From Rurimicrobium sp040387755 (GTDB taxonomy: Bacteria > Bacteroidota > Bacteroidia > Chitinophagales > Chitinophagaceae), in NCBI GenBank assembly GCA_040387755.1, contig JAZKDB010000002.1, positions 1,240,001 through 1,304,000 of the forward strand: DNA of 64,000 nucleotides. The letters run 5' to 3'. Shown here piece by piece: positions 16,539 through 26,460 of the stretch; positions within the stretch are counted from its first letter, which is position 1; each line of letters begins with the position of its first letter. Below the pieces are notes generated by a model. That model had not been told where the DNA came from, made no database searches, and worked only from the letters and a program-made list of their open reading frames with translations. The position numbers and the translations under genes are program-made.

Positions 16539-17162
16539 ATGAAAAAGGAACGCCCTTTTTCCGAATTAATCCCCTTTCTGCCTCCCAACACTTTTGAAGA
16601 GGTCATTCAGTATTTTCAAAATCACACCATTCACCTTACCCTCACCCGCGAGCGTAAAAGTGTATTGGGCGATTACCGTCATCCAACGCGCGATTCACCA
16701 TATCACAGAATCAGTGTCAATGCTACACTGCATCAATATAGCTTTTTGATTACCCTCCTGCACGAACTGGCACATATGCTGGTGTTTATACAATATCAGG
16801 GCACTGTAATGCCTCATGGTAGCGAATGGAAAAACCAGTTCCAGAAAATGCTGATACCCTATGTAGGCAAAAACTTCTTTCCAAAAGATATTGAAGCTGC
16901 CTTAATACGTTACCTCAACAACCCCAAAGCCAGCACCTGCACCGATACCCATTTGTATAAGGCTTTGTATAGATACAATCATAACAAAGAGGGCTGGACT
17001 TTGCTGGAAGATATTGCCACCGGAACCCACTTTAAAATCGAAAACGGGAATGCTTACATTTTGCTCGAAAAACGCCGTACACGTTATCGCTGTCAGGAAG
17101 TTAAGACCGGCAAAATGTATCTGTTTCCCAGCATATATGAGGTATATCCATACCAATTATGA
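16539..17162 (+). CDS. SprT-like zinc metalloprotease-fold protein
   Basis: 207 residues from the ATG at 16539; an in-frame TTG two codons earlier is unlikely. The zincin motif HELAH is at about residues 75-79, followed by HGSEWK with a third likely ligand at about His 93. Both are hallmarks of the SprT-like (SPRTN) domain. The C-terminal third (from about 135) has no clear zinc ribbon but a compact beta-rich tail (RTRYRCQEVKTGKMY). By family it could act on DNA-protein crosslinks; the substrate is unknown. It is followed by a promoter for the desaturase gene. Confidence 0.8.
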   Translation: MKKERPFSELIPFLPPNTFEEVIQYFQNHTIHLTLTRERKSVLGDYRHPTRDSPYHRISVNATLHQYSFLITLLHELAHMLVFIQYQGTVMPHGSEWKNQFQKMLIPYVGKNFFPKDIEAALIRYLNNPKASTCTDTHLYKALYRYNHNKEGWTLLEDIATGTHFKIENGNAYILLEKRRTRYRCQEVKTGKMYLFPSIYEVYPYQL

Positions 17163-17191
17163 TAAGAATCATAGACAGTTTTGATAGTAAA

Positions 17192-17225
17192 TTGGCCTGA
17201 AAATAGATTTAAAACTTTACCTTTG
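17192..17225 (+). promoter_or_regulatory. promoter of desaturase-holB
   Basis: TTG (17192-17194), then a 23-base spacer, then TACCTTTG (17218-17225). This fits the phylum consensus TTG-17/23-TAnnTTTG and ends 7 bases before the desaturase ATG. Confidence 0.6.
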
Positions 17226-17232
17226 AAGCCTT

Positions 17233-18303
17233 ATGTCATTACCAAAATTTCCCAAAGCACAAAACTCTTTTAGCCACGAGCTCAAAGAACGCGTACACAA
17301 GTATTTCGAAGACAACAAAATTGCCAGCACCGGGAATGCTGAACTTTATTTTAAGGCGATTTTTCTTCCTCTGTTGTATATTGGCACATACGTTCATGTG
17401 GTTTTTTTCACGCCACCGGCTGTCTGGGCCATTTTAGAATGTGCTTTTCTGGGTCTGGTTGTCGCTGCCATCGGATTTAATGTAATGCACGATGGTGGAC
17501 ACGGTAGTTTTAGCACCAAGCCTTGGCTCAACCGTCTTGCCTTCTTTTCACTTAACTTATTGGGCGGCAGTGCCTTTATGTGGAATATGAAGCACAATGT
17601 GATTCACCACGCATATACCAATATTGACGGATTAGACGATGATATCGATGCCAAACCATTTCTGCGTATGGCTACAACCCAGCCAAAACTGGGTATGCAC
17701 AAATATCAACATGTCTATTTCTGGTTTCTGTACTCCCTGTTGTACATGTTTTGGGTGTTTTTTACCGATTTCAAGAAATATTTCCGCAAAAAAGTAGGAG
17801 AAGTAGCTTTGAAAAAAATGAGCACCCAGGACCATATCATATTTTGGGCTTCAAAAGCATTTTTCTATTTCTACATTATTGGATTCCCTATTTACAGATT
17901 TGGCTTTTTCCCTTGGTTGGCAGGCTTTTTAGCCCTTGCCCTTACCGGCGGTTTTGTACTCAGTATTGTATTCCAGTTGGCACATACTGTAGAAGATGCC
18001 AGTTTCCCAATCCCAGATGAGGTAACCCATAAAATGGATGATGAGTGGACAGTACACCAATTAAAGACCACCGCCAACTTTGCTACAGATAATAAAGTGA
18101 TTTGCTGGTATGTGGGTGGCTTAAATTTTCAGGTAGAGCATCACCTTTTCCCCAAAATATCTCACGTTCACTATCCTGCTATCAGTAAAATAGTCAAAAA
18201 AACCTGTGAAGAATTTGGCATTGGCTATATCGAATACCCTAAAATGGTGAATGCCATTTCATCGCATGTAGCTCACTTACGTGCGGTAGGCAATGCACAA
18301 TAA
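17233..18303 (+). CDS. membrane fatty-acid desaturase (acyl-lipid/acyl-CoA type)
   Basis: 356 residues; a di-iron integral-membrane enzyme introducing a double bond in acyl chains. All three histidine boxes are present: HDGGH at 86-90, HNVIHH at 121-126 and QVEHH at 300-304. The Gln at the start of the third box is the feature of front-end or linoleoyl-type desaturases. No fused cytochrome b5 domain is present. Membrane segments flank the boxes (about 42-85, 168-190, 222-265). The holB gene starts 9 bases later, so the two are probably cotranscribed, without an obvious functional link. Confidence 0.88.
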   Translation: MSLPKFPKAQNSFSHELKERVHKYFEDNKIASTGNAELYFKAIFLPLLYIGTYVHVVFFTPPAVWAILECAFLGLVVAAIGFNVMHDGGHGSFSTKPWLNRLAFFSLNLLGGSAFMWNMKHNVIHHAYTNIDGLDDDIDAKPFLRMATTQPKLGMHKYQHVYFWFLYSLLYMFWVFFTDFKKYFRKKVGEVALKKMSTQDHIIFWASKAFFYFYIIGFPIYRFGFFPWLAGFLALALTGGFVLSIVFQLAHTVEDASFPIPDEVTHKMDDEWTVHQLKTTANFATDNKVICWYVGGLNFQVEHHLFPKISHVHYPAISKIVKKTCEEFGIGYIEYPKMVNAISSHVAHLRAVGNAQ

Positions 18304-18312
18304 TTTTACCAG

Positions 18313-19452
18313 ATGTTATTTTCAGATGTAATAGGGCAAGCTGCTGCAAAAGCGCATTTATTGGGCATGTGGCAACAAAATCATTTGCCCCATGCCTTAT
18401 TAATTAACGGAAAGGAGGGAACCGGTGGTTTGCCAATGGCTTTTGCGCTTGCACAATATCTCTTTTGCAGCAATAAATCAGCCACTGATGCCTGCGGACA
18501 ATGCCCCAATTGTCAGAAAGTATCTAAACTGGAGCATGCAGATGTGCATTTGTCCTTCCCAACTATTCGTATTGCCGAAAAGAAAACAGAAGCCCTAAGC
18601 AACAATTACATCAAAGAGTTTCGTCCCTTTATATTGGGTCAGCCCTATGCTACTGTTTTTGAATGGCTACAACACATCCATGCCGAAAATAAGCAGGGAA
18701 ATATCACCGCTGAGGAATGCCGCTTAATTATCGAAAAACTGAATCTTAAATCCTATGAAGGTGGGTTGAAGCTGATGATTATTTGGCGACCCGAATATCT
18801 GGGTAAAGAGGGAAATATTCTGCTGAAATTAATAGAAGAACCTCCTGCAGATACCATCATCATATTGGTATCAGAATCGGTTGAATCCATCTTGCCCACT
18901 ATACTTTCCCGAGTACAGCTGATTAAGCTCCCGCCAATTCAGGTTTCAGAGATTGAAAAGGCTTTATTGAACAAACATAATCTGGAACCCAAAAAAGCAA
19001 AACAGATTGCCATGATGGCGGACGGCAGTTATACCGAAGCCATTACCCTGATACAGCATATTGAAAATGACCTTTTCCCAATGGCCAAACAATGGTTTAA
19101 TATGATTTTTACCCAAAACGGAATCGGAGTGGTAAAATTTGTAGATGAACTGTCGAAACAAGGTAGGGAACAGCAAAAAAACTTTCTACAATATGTCATT
19201 CACTTATTGGAAGCCACTATACGTCAACGGTATACAAATATCAGCATTTTGGCCAACGAAGAATTGACTTTTGTACAAAAACTGGCAGCCGCACCAATGA
19301 GTTTTGAAGCTATAGAAACTCTAATAGAGGAAATTGGTAAAACAAGCTACTATATTCAGCGTAATGCCAGCGCCAAAATTCAATTGCAAGCATTATGCAT
19401 CAAAATGATGTATGCTATTCAGAATAAAAAAGTATCTTCGCTTGTTCAATAA
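18313..19452 (+). CDS. holB: DNA polymerase III delta-prime subunit
   Basis: 379 residues; a clamp-loader subunit of the replicative polymerase. The N-terminal AAA+ fold opens MLFSDVIGQAAAKAHL. The P-loop-like stretch GKEGTGGLPMA lacks the Lys-Thr of a working Walker A, as expected for delta-prime. A zinc finger CGQCPNC follows at about 60-70. EEPPADTIIILVSES and LPTILSRVQLIKLPP hold the sensor and SRC-like region. The downstream neighbour is the ricT-like gene, an order also seen in Firmicutes (holB-yaaT). Confidence 0.88.
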   Translation: MLFSDVIGQAAAKAHLLGMWQQNHLPHALLINGKEGTGGLPMAFALAQYLFCSNKSATDACGQCPNCQKVSKLEHADVHLSFPTIRIAEKKTEALSNNYIKEFRPFILGQPYATVFEWLQHIHAENKQGNITAEECRLIIEKLNLKSYEGGLKLMIIWRPEYLGKEGNILLKLIEEPPADTIIILVSESVESILPTILSRVQLIKLPPIQVSEIEKALLNKHNLEPKKAKQIAMMADGSYTEAITLIQHIENDLFPMAKQWFNMIFTQNGIGVVKFVDELSKQGREQQKNFLQYVIHLLEATIRQRYTNISILANEELTFVQKLAAAPMSFEAIETLIEEIGKTSYYIQRNASAKIQLQALCIKMMYAIQNKKVSSLVQ

Positions 19453-19558
19453 TTTTTTTAAAAAAATCCAGTTTCTGTTACTTTTTGTGATTTAAAGATA
19501 TATTCCTTAATTCACAATTGTATATCCAGATAACTGTTATTATAAATTTATATCAAGA

Positions 19559-20989
19559 ATGGGATGTGGAAACTGTGGCTCCGGAGCCAGTGGTAAACCA
19601 TCAGGCTGCAAAAGCAATGGAGGTTGCAGCAGCGGTGGATGCAATAAAATGAATGTATTTGATTGGCTGGGTACTATCCCGCTTCCTAGTGGAGTAAAGC
19701 CATTTCCAATAGTTGAAATATCTTTCAACAACGGCAGCCGTAAGGAATATTTCAAAAATAATTCTACCTACACTATTGCCAAAGGCCAATGGGTTACTGT
19801 AGAAGGTGTTGGCGGCTTTGACATGGGTCAGGTGAGCCTTACTGGCGAATTAGTAAAATTGCAAATGAAAAAATATGGCGTTCAGGACCAATCGGCACTG
19901 AAACGCATTATGCGCCCTTCTACAACAGAGGATCTGGAAGCATACAATCAAAACAAGCAACGAGAGAAAGAAATTATGGTACGCAGCCGTGCCATTGCCA
20001 AAGAATTAAAGGTGGATATGAAGATTGGCGAAGTAGAACTTCAGGCGGATGGCAAAAAAGCTACATTTTTCTATACAGCAGAACACAGGGTGGATTTCCG
20101 CGAATTGATTAAAGTATTTGCTACCGATTTTAAAATTAAAGTAGAAATGCGTCAGATAGGCGCAAGACAAGAAAGCGGAAAAGTAGGTGGTATTGGTTCT
20201 TGTGGCAGAGAATTATGCTGCAGCACCTGGCTCACTGATTTCAAATCTGTAAATACCACTGCTGCACGATATCAATCTCTATCTATCAATCAGACCAAAT
20301 TATCTGGTCAGTGTGGTCGATTGAAATGCTGCCTCAATTATGAATTGGATACTTACATGGACGCTCTGCGCCATTTCCCTACTCATGCAGATAATATACA
20401 AACAGCACAGGGGAAAGCAAATCTGATTAAAAAAGACATTTTCAGAAACCTCATGTGGTATGCTTTCCCGAGCAGCAGCAAACACTATCCTTTGACGATA
20501 GAGCGCGTGAAAGAAATATTGGAATTAAATAAACAAGGTGTTTTTCCGGAAGAACTTCAAGCAGTAGAACTGGAGGCGACAGCGAAGGAAAAACTTAAGA
20601 TTGATGTAGGATTCGTGAATGATGTGGGTCAGATTACCCTTAAAAATCTTGAAAAGAAAAAGTCAAAAAACAAGAATAAAAAAACAAATAAACCACAATC
20701 AGCTGGTACAGAAAATAGACCTGATGCTCTAAAAGCTAATAACAGACCCACAAAAGAAACACCAATAAATAATAATCCAAAACCGCAGAAAAACAGACCT
20801 AACCCGAATAATACGGCGGTTCCTAAGGAAGGTGGTGATATATCGGTAAAAGATTCTATCAATAGAAACAATCCTCCAAAGCCAAATATAAATGCAGCCC
20901 CAAGGCCAAATAAAAACAGGAATAATAATAACAGAAAACCTAGGCCCGAAGCAGAAACAAATCCAAATACTGATAATACTCCGGTATAA
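19559..20989 (+). CDS. ricT: PSP1-domain protein, RicT/YaaT-like
   Basis: 476 residues. The N-terminus is a Cys/Gly/Ser-rich tail (about 1-31, with GCGNCGSG and GGCSSGGCNK). The conserved PSP1 core covers about 50-270, with Cys clusters GSCGRELCCSTW and SGQCGRLKCCLNYE that in RicT family members bind an iron-sulfur cluster. From about 360 the protein is a low-complexity Lys/Asn/Pro arm. In Bacillus, RicT acts with RicA and RicF in RNA processing; no homologues of those two are nearby. The Asn-rich arm is probably disordered and lineage-specific. Confidence 0.85.
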   Translation: MGCGNCGSGASGKPSGCKSNGGCSSGGCNKMNVFDWLGTIPLPSGVKPFPIVEISFNNGSRKEYFKNNSTYTIAKGQWVTVEGVGGFDMGQVSLTGELVKLQMKKYGVQDQSALKRIMRPSTTEDLEAYNQNKQREKEIMVRSRAIAKELKVDMKIGEVELQADGKKATFFYTAEHRVDFRELIKVFATDFKIKVEMRQIGARQESGKVGGIGSCGRELCCSTWLTDFKSVNTTAARYQSLSINQTKLSGQCGRLKCCLNYELDTYMDALRHFPTHADNIQTAQGKANLIKKDIFRNLMWYAFPSSSKHYPLTIERVKEILELNKQGVFPEELQAVELEATAKEKLKIDVGFVNDVGQITLKNLEKKKSKNKNKKTNKPQSAGTENRPDALKANNRPTKETPINNNPKPQKNRPNPNNTAVPKEGGDISVKDSINRNNPPKPNINAAPRPNKNRNNNNRKPRPEAETNPNTDNTPV

Positions 20990-21000
20990 GCAATAAAAAA

Positions 21001-21038
21001 GAAGAAGGTCCGGAACAATATTCCGGACCTTCTTCTTT
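21001..21038. terminator. bidirectional terminator
   Basis: A perfect 15-bp stem (21001-21015 with 21021-21035) and a 5-base loop, with A's on the left and T's on the right. It lies between the convergent ricT and T9SS adhesin genes and can stop both. The longer T run is on the minus strand. Confidence 0.92.
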
Positions 21039-21056
21039 ACAAAAACTAAAAGTATA

Positions 21057-23789
21057 TTATCTGATTAAGGTCACATTCCCATTGTAATTTTCAACTACTC
21101 CGTTTGAGAAAGCGATTTTAATCCGGTAAACATAAACCCCGAAAGGCTGAGCTTCTCCTTTGAAAGTTCCATCCCATCCTTTGCCCTGAATATTAGTAGA
21201 TTCAAACAGTTCCTCTCCCCAACGATTAAAGATTTTCATTTCAAAACTGACAATTGATTTACTTAATAAATCTCTGGGCAGGAAATAACTATTAATCAGA
21301 TCATTGTCTCCTGGGGTAAAGGCATTAGGAATATCGACATAACAACCCTTTTTAAGATTCATACTATCTGAAGCCACACAATTCCTTTCTTTGACTCTTA
21401 ACCAATAAGCACCTTCATTTCTTACTTTGATTTGACTGGTGGTATCTCCAGTGTTCCACAAATAAGATAAAGCAGCGCTTCCTGCCGAGCTGTTAGATAG
21501 CACAAGAGGTGCATTTCCGGGACATATAGTGGTATCAGAGCCAATATTTACGTGAGGCACAGGCGTAATCTCGACCGGATAAGCCGTATCAATTTCTCCA
21601 CAAATGCTGTACGAGGCTTTAAAACTGACCATATACTTACCACCAACAGTAAAAGCCTGACGAACATTTAGCTGGTTGTAAGATTTTACGTCACCATCAC
21701 CAAAATCCCATACAAGCTGATAATAACCAGGAGTAACTGTTGCAGAAAAATCAATGGCCTCTCCCTGGCATATTAATGTGTCACTACGAACAAAATCCAC
21801 TATTGCCTTTGGTGCAACATAGACCATCTTTGTAATACTATCTGCACAGTTATAAGCGTCATATGCCTTAAGTTTTACGGCATAAACACCCAAATTGGCA
21901 TAAGAGTGTGCAGGATCCGTTGCGGTGGAATAATTACCATCACCAAGTGTCCATAAGGATAAAAAAGGCATTGTAAGCCCTGCCAGAGTGTAGGTGGAGC
22001 TATTTGTAAGGTTTAATAGTTCAGGGCCACATAACGAATCTTTCAGAATAGAAAAATTAGCCTTAACTGTTGCAATATCAACTTTCAAAGTAGCTCTGTC
22101 ACTTACACAGCCACCGACAGTTTGGGAAGGATAATAATTTACTGTAGTTCCGGTAGTGGATGGTGTAGGCGTTGTTGGATACTGGGTACCACCTGTAAGC
22201 GCATCATACCATTTGATACTCGAACCAATTGCAGAAACAGGAACAGATTTTGCCCCAAAACAATAAACGGTATCTCTTACAACAGGAGGTTCGGGTTTTG
22301 CAATGATAATTACATCGATATGAGCATATTGAGAGTAGCAACCGGCAGAGTTTTGCTGACGAACATAATATCGGGTCGTTCCAGTTGTCCCGGTCAAAGG
22401 AACCGGAGCTATTTTTGTTTCAGTTCCGCCAACTGATGTACTCCACCAAATTGTTGCACCACTTGCACCTCCTGCAGACAATGCAGTGGCAGCATCTCCC
22501 TGACAATAAGTAACTGGTGTAGTAACAAATGGCGGAATACTAAAGCTTATTGTATCTACATAAAAGACAAGTCGCATTGTATCACAAAGAGATATTCCGG
22601 TGGCGGTATAAGATCTCGGACCATTTACCAGAATAGAAACTGAGTCACCATACGCTCCTCCTGCAGGAGGCAAAGAGCCACTACTGATAAGGCTATCAGC
22701 ACTAAGACCAGTACCCGGTGTCCAGGTCCATTTAAATGCTGTGCCTCCCTTGATTTTTAAAGGGATTGAACTACCAGGACATACCCTAAAAGTAGTAAAA
22801 GGTTTATACTCAGTAGAATCAGAAAGAAAACTAGGAGCAGTCTCTGATAAAGCGGAGTCCAAATCTGCCTGTTTAAGAATATATGCATAGGCCAATTCTG
22901 TCTTTTCACCAGGAGCAAGACTACCAATATTAAAAACCAACCCCATTGAGGTATTATTGGATGAATATCCATTTACGTTATAAATATAAGAACCTGCTGC
23001 TCCACTTTGGCCATACACACTGCTCAATCCCGCATCCGGAGTATAAGTGTTTGTAATATAACATCTTGCTCTGCAATCCTTTGAACCCAACCCTACATAG
23101 GCCGAGTCGTAATCCTGACCTGTTGCCACAACAAGGCAATTACGCGACACAAAAGTAGGTTGATAGATGATTCGTTTATCCGAAGAATAATTTCCTCCAA
23201 TGGTCGCATCTGGCTCAGGATCCAAACTTCTATTATAATAAATATTGGTAAGTGTAGTGGTACCTGTATTTGTTAATTCTACACGGGCAACAAAATATAC
23301 CTTATCCTTTTTCTGGGTAACGGTCTGTTTGATTGCCAAATTGCTCAATGAACCGTCCCATACACCCACCTGCTGAGTAGCAGAACTGGTATAACTGGTA
23401 TTTGAACCTGTCAACCCGCCTGTCAAGGATGTAGGCCCTGTACCACGCCATGCCCTTCCTCTGGTTCCATTTACCTCTATATCCCAACCTTCCTGAGGAG
23501 TACCAGGCATAAAATAATCACCAAAATAAGCAGGGTATCCCGGGCTGCCAACACCCCATCCATCCTTTGCAGGATCAGCCACAAAGCCAAGAGGGCCTCC
23601 AGTAAGACCAAAATCGGGACGTGAATGATAAGAAGTCGGGGCATTTCCAGCAGTACCAAAAGAGCCGTTGGTAGCTATTCCTACCTCAACATAATCTCCC
23701 TGCAGAAACACATCTGCCCCAATAAACTGCGCTAACAGACGGGTAAAAGGAAATATAGTTAATACAAAAATAAAATATATTTTTTTCAT
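21057..23789 (-). CDS. large secreted protein with PKD-type domains and type B T9SS sorting domain
   Basis: 910 residues with a signal peptide (MKKIYFIFVLTIFPFTRLLAQ). Residues about 25-330 form a unique N-terminal region. Ig-like or CHU-type segments follow, with CYSQYAHIDVIIIAKPEPP-type linkers. PKD domains lie at about 575-745, with FLSLWTLGDGNYSTATDPAH and LVWDFGDGDVKSYNQ. The end, from IPNAFTPGDNDLINSYF through MKIFNRWGEELFES and GKGWDGTFKGEAQPFGVYVY, is the gliding-motility-associated type B C-terminal domain that directs export through T9SS. It is probably a cell-surface or released adhesin. Confidence 0.9.
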   Translation of the reverse strand: MKKIYFIFVLTIFPFTRLLAQFIGADVFLQGDYVEVGIATNGSFGTAGNAPTSYHSRPDFGLTGGPLGFVADPAKDGWGVGSPGYPAYFGDYFMPGTPQEGWDIEVNGTRGRAWRGTGPTSLTGGLTGSNTSYTSSATQQVGVWDGSLSNLAIKQTVTQKKDKVYFVARVELTNTGTTTLTNIYYNRSLDPEPDATIGGNYSSDKRIIYQPTFVSRNCLVVATGQDYDSAYVGLGSKDCRARCYITNTYTPDAGLSSVYGQSGAAGSYIYNVNGYSSNNTSMGLVFNIGSLAPGEKTELAYAYILKQADLDSALSETAPSFLSDSTEYKPFTTFRVCPGSSIPLKIKGGTAFKWTWTPGTGLSADSLISSGSLPPAGGAYGDSVSILVNGPRSYTATGISLCDTMRLVFYVDTISFSIPPFVTTPVTYCQGDAATALSAGGASGATIWWSTSVGGTETKIAPVPLTGTTGTTRYYVRQQNSAGCYSQYAHIDVIIIAKPEPPVVRDTVYCFGAKSVPVSAIGSSIKWYDALTGGTQYPTTPTPSTTGTTVNYYPSQTVGGCVSDRATLKVDIATVKANFSILKDSLCGPELLNLTNSSTYTLAGLTMPFLSLWTLGDGNYSTATDPAHSYANLGVYAVKLKAYDAYNCADSITKMVYVAPKAIVDFVRSDTLICQGEAIDFSATVTPGYYQLVWDFGDGDVKSYNQLNVRQAFTVGGKYMVSFKASYSICGEIDTAYPVEITPVPHVNIGSDTTICPGNAPLVLSNSSAGSAALSYLWNTGDTTSQIKVRNEGAYWLRVKERNCVASDSMNLKKGCYVDIPNAFTPGDNDLINSYFLPRDLLSKSIVSFEMKIFNRWGEELFESTNIQGKGWDGTFKGEAQPFGVYVYRIKIAFSNGVVENYNGNVTLIR

Positions 23790-23979
23790 GTTGGTAATCA
23801 GTATTATTAAACTCGACTTGACATAGTATAAGTTCAGTGCGAAAATAAAATAATTTTTTAATATGCCATAATAATATTGCTTTTATTATTGGGTATACTT
23901 TCTTCAAAAATTCTTCTTTTTCAAATCATTTCAACTTACCGTATTTTTACCCTAAATAAATCAGTTCAAATTTTACCAG

Positions 23980-25170
23980 ATGAACCTAGAAGGGAAAAAA
24001 ATTATTTTGTGTATTACCGGCAGTATTGCTGCATACAAAACACCGGAATTGGTAAGGCAAATGATAAAAGCCGGTGCAGAAGTCAAAGTAATTTGTACCG
24101 AAGCTGCTGCAAAATTTGTTAGTCTTTTGTCTTTAAGTACTGTTTCCAAAGACGAAGTTTTGTGTAATATCAGTGATGGTGATAGCTGGAATAATCATGT
24201 AATGATGGGACGTTGGGCAGATATACTCCTGATTGCTCCCTGCAGCGCTAATACATTAGCAAAATTAGCCAATGGCATCTGCGACAATCTGGTAAATGCC
24301 GTCTATCTTTCTGCCATTTGCCCGGTCATTATAGCACCTGCAATGGATGAAGATATGTGGCACCATCCTTCCACCAGACGCAATATTGAATGTGTCAAAT
24401 CCTTTGGAAACCATATCATCCCTGTTGTAAACGGAGAATTGGCCAGTGGATTAACCGGTGAAGGGCGAATGGCTGAACCTGTTGATATTGTGAGTTATTT
24501 GAGTGTTTTTTTACAACAACAAAGCCATCTGCCACTAAAAGGAAAAAAAGCGCTGGTAAGTGCCGGCCCTACTTATGAAAAAATTGACCCAGTTCGGTTT
24601 ATTGGTAATTTTTCCACAGGTAAAATGGGTATTGCCCTGGCCGAAAAGTTGGCAAAACTTGGTGCCACAGTAACTCTTGTTCTTGGACCTACACATTTGC
24701 GTAGCCAAAACACCCATATCAAAACTATTTTAATAGAAAGTGCCGAAGAGATGTTCAATAGTTGCATCGAAGTATTTCCGGAGATGGACATTGCTATAAT
24801 GGCTGCCGCTGTTGCAGATTATAAACCAAAAGAACAGGCTCTGCAAAAAATAAAAAAGACTGGTGAAACGTTAGAGATTAGTCTTACCCGAAATAAAGAT
24901 ATACTGGCGCATCTGGGAAGTATAAAGAACGGGAAACAAATATTGGTTGGTTTTGCATTGGAAACGGAAAACGAAATGACTAACGCAATGCAAAAACTAA
25001 ATTCAAAAAATGCAGATTTTATTGTTCTGAATTCCATGCAGGAAGCTGGCGCGGGCTTTGGTGGAGATACCAACAAAGTATGCATTTTGGGCAAGAACGG
25101 AATCAGAAAAGAAATACCCTTGCAATCTAAAACAGCTGTTGCCGAAGCAATAGTAGACTATATTATATAA
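23980..25170 (+). CDS. coaBC: bifunctional phosphopantothenoylcysteine decarboxylase / phosphopantothenate-cysteine ligase
   Basis: 396 residues; two steps of coenzyme A synthesis. The CoaC half (about 1-180) has the flavin site ITGSIAAYKTPELVR, APCSANTLAKLANG and PAMDEDMWHHPS. The CoaB half (about 190-396) opens GKKALVSAGPTYEKIDPVRFIGN, with FSTGKMG and MAAAVADYKPK. Two CoaC motifs differ from the Escherichia coli pattern: Asp replaces Asn in PxMNxxMW, and ELASGLTGEGRM has Ser where the flexible-flap Cys would be. I believe Bacteroidota homologues share these differences. It leads an operon with porD and the DUF4296 gene. Confidence 0.93.
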   Translation: MNLEGKKIILCITGSIAAYKTPELVRQMIKAGAEVKVICTEAAAKFVSLLSLSTVSKDEVLCNISDGDSWNNHVMMGRWADILLIAPCSANTLAKLANGICDNLVNAVYLSAICPVIIAPAMDEDMWHHPSTRRNIECVKSFGNHIIPVVNGELASGLTGEGRMAEPVDIVSYLSVFLQQQSHLPLKGKKALVSAGPTYEKIDPVRFIGNFSTGKMGIALAEKLAKLGATVTLVLGPTHLRSQNTHIKTILIESAEEMFNSCIEVFPEMDIAIMAAAVADYKPKEQALQKIKKTGETLEISLTRNKDILAHLGSIKNGKQILVGFALETENEMTNAMQKLNSKNADFIVLNSMQEAGAGFGGDTNKVCILGKNGIRKEIPLQSKTAVAEAIVDYII

Positions 25171-25181
25171 GACCGGTAATC

Positions 25182-26111
25182 ATGAAATTTAAAATCGTTT
25201 TTTTATTTACCCTAATCGCCTTTGCTGTCAGCACTGTTCAGGCACAGGAAATTAATTGCAAGGTAAGTATCCGCAGAGACAGGATAACGAATGTTGACCA
25301 ACAGGTTTTTAATGATATGGAAAGGGCGATTGCCAACTTTATTAATAGTAGAAAATGGACAACTGATGAATTTGCTGCCAGTGAAAAAATTGACTGCACC
25401 ATAATGTTTAATCTGACAGCAAAACTGGATGGCATACCAGATGCTTATGAGGCAACTATGAATATTCAGGCTACAAGACCGGTATATAATACCGGATATA
25501 CCACTTCAATTATAAACTTTGTTGATAAAGAAGCTAATTTCAAGTTTAATCAGTTTAGCCCTTTGGTTTTTGACGACAATCGTGTGGGCAGCAGCGGAGA
25601 AGCCATTACAGATAATCTTGCTGCTACTCTGGCCTATTATGTTTATATAATGTTGGGTCTTGACTATGATAGCTACTCTATGAACGGAGGAAATATTTTT
25701 TATAAAAAGGCTCAAAATATTGTCAATAATGCGCCTGAAGGAAAAGGTGTCAACGGATGGAAAGCTGTAGAAGGAACCAAAAACAGGTTTTGGTTTATAG
25801 AGCAAATGCTTAATCCCCGATTTGCTGACTTTCATAAATATTGGTATACAATGCACCGCTTAGGTTTTGATGTCTATTACGACAAACCGGTAGAAGCGAA
25901 GAGAAATATATTAGGAGGCATCAGTACCCTTCAAAAACTAAACAGAGACAATCCAAACGCTATTCTGGTTCAGTTCTTTTTTAATGCTAAAAGCACAGAA
26001 TTATTGAATCTACTAGGAGATATGCCTGTATCAGAAAGACAACAATACATTACTCTACTATCTCAAGCCGACGTAACCAATGCACAAAAATATCAGAATT
26101 TGTCTAAGTAG
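25182..26111 (+). CDS. porD: DUF4835 protein, T9SS-associated PorD
   Basis: 309 residues with a signal peptide (MKFKIVFLFTLIAFAVSTVQAQ). The mature protein matches the DUF4835 family, named PorD for its link to type IX secretion. Visible landmarks are IDCTIMFNLTAK, NIQATRPVYNTGY, FNQFSPLVFDDN, LAATLAYYVYIMLGLDYDSYS and WFIEQMLNPRF. It lies 11 bases behind coaBC, the usual neighbourhood of this family. Its biochemical role is not settled. The window also contains at least four T9SS cargo proteins, consistent with an active system. Confidence 0.8.
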   Translation: MKFKIVFLFTLIAFAVSTVQAQEINCKVSIRRDRITNVDQQVFNDMERAIANFINSRKWTTDEFAASEKIDCTIMFNLTAKLDGIPDAYEATMNIQATRPVYNTGYTTSIINFVDKEANFKFNQFSPLVFDDNRVGSSGEAITDNLAATLAYYVYIMLGLDYDSYSMNGGNIFYKKAQNIVNNAPEGKGVNGWKAVEGTKNRFWFIEQMLNPRFADFHKYWYTMHRLGFDVYYDKPVEAKRNILGGISTLQKLNRDNPNAILVQFFFNAKSTELLNLLGDMPVSERQQYITLLSQADVTNAQKYQNLSK

Positions 26112-26460
26112 TTTAAGCCTTATTACTTCATTAATTGCCTGCAAATCCAACAATACAGAAGCTCCGATAAACAAAGAAAAAATGAAGCTTATATTGCTGG
26201 ATGTTCACTTTGCAGAATCATATAGCAGCATGCTCAAAAATGATACACTTCAAAAAAAAAGCAGCAATAAAAACATTGATTCTCTGGCTGTTTTTTATGG
26301 ACAAATCCTTGAAAAGCACGGAATAAGCTATGAATTGTTTGATTCTGCTATGAATTGGTATAGTCATCATCCTGAAGAACTGGATTCTGTCTACACTTAT
26401 CTGTTGCCGGTCATGGACAGCCTTAAAACAATCCCTCTTAAAGATACAAGCCTCAAATAA
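26080..26460 (+). CDS. DUF4296 lipoprotein
   Basis: 126 residues. The start at 26080 overlaps porD by 32 bases in another frame, suggesting coupled translation. The N-terminus is a lipoprotein signal with lipobox LIAC (Cys 21). The mature part has the DUF4296 pattern: a short helix MKLILLDVHFAES, then FYGQILEKHGISYELFDSAMNWYSHHPEELDSVY. Function unknown. It is the last gene of the coaBC-porD operon, followed by a strong terminator. Confidence 0.75.
   Translation: MHKNIRICLSSLSLITSLIACKSNNTEAPINKEKMKLILLDVHFAESYSSMLKNDTLQKKSSNKNIDSLAVFYGQILEKHGISYELFDSAMNWYSHHPEELDSVYTYLLPVMDSLKTIPLKDTSLK

Noticed and set aside
20629..21018. 129-residue antisense ORF over the ricT tail
   Set aside because: It is the complement of an Asn/Lys/Pro-rich low-complexity region, and runs through the bidirectional terminator.
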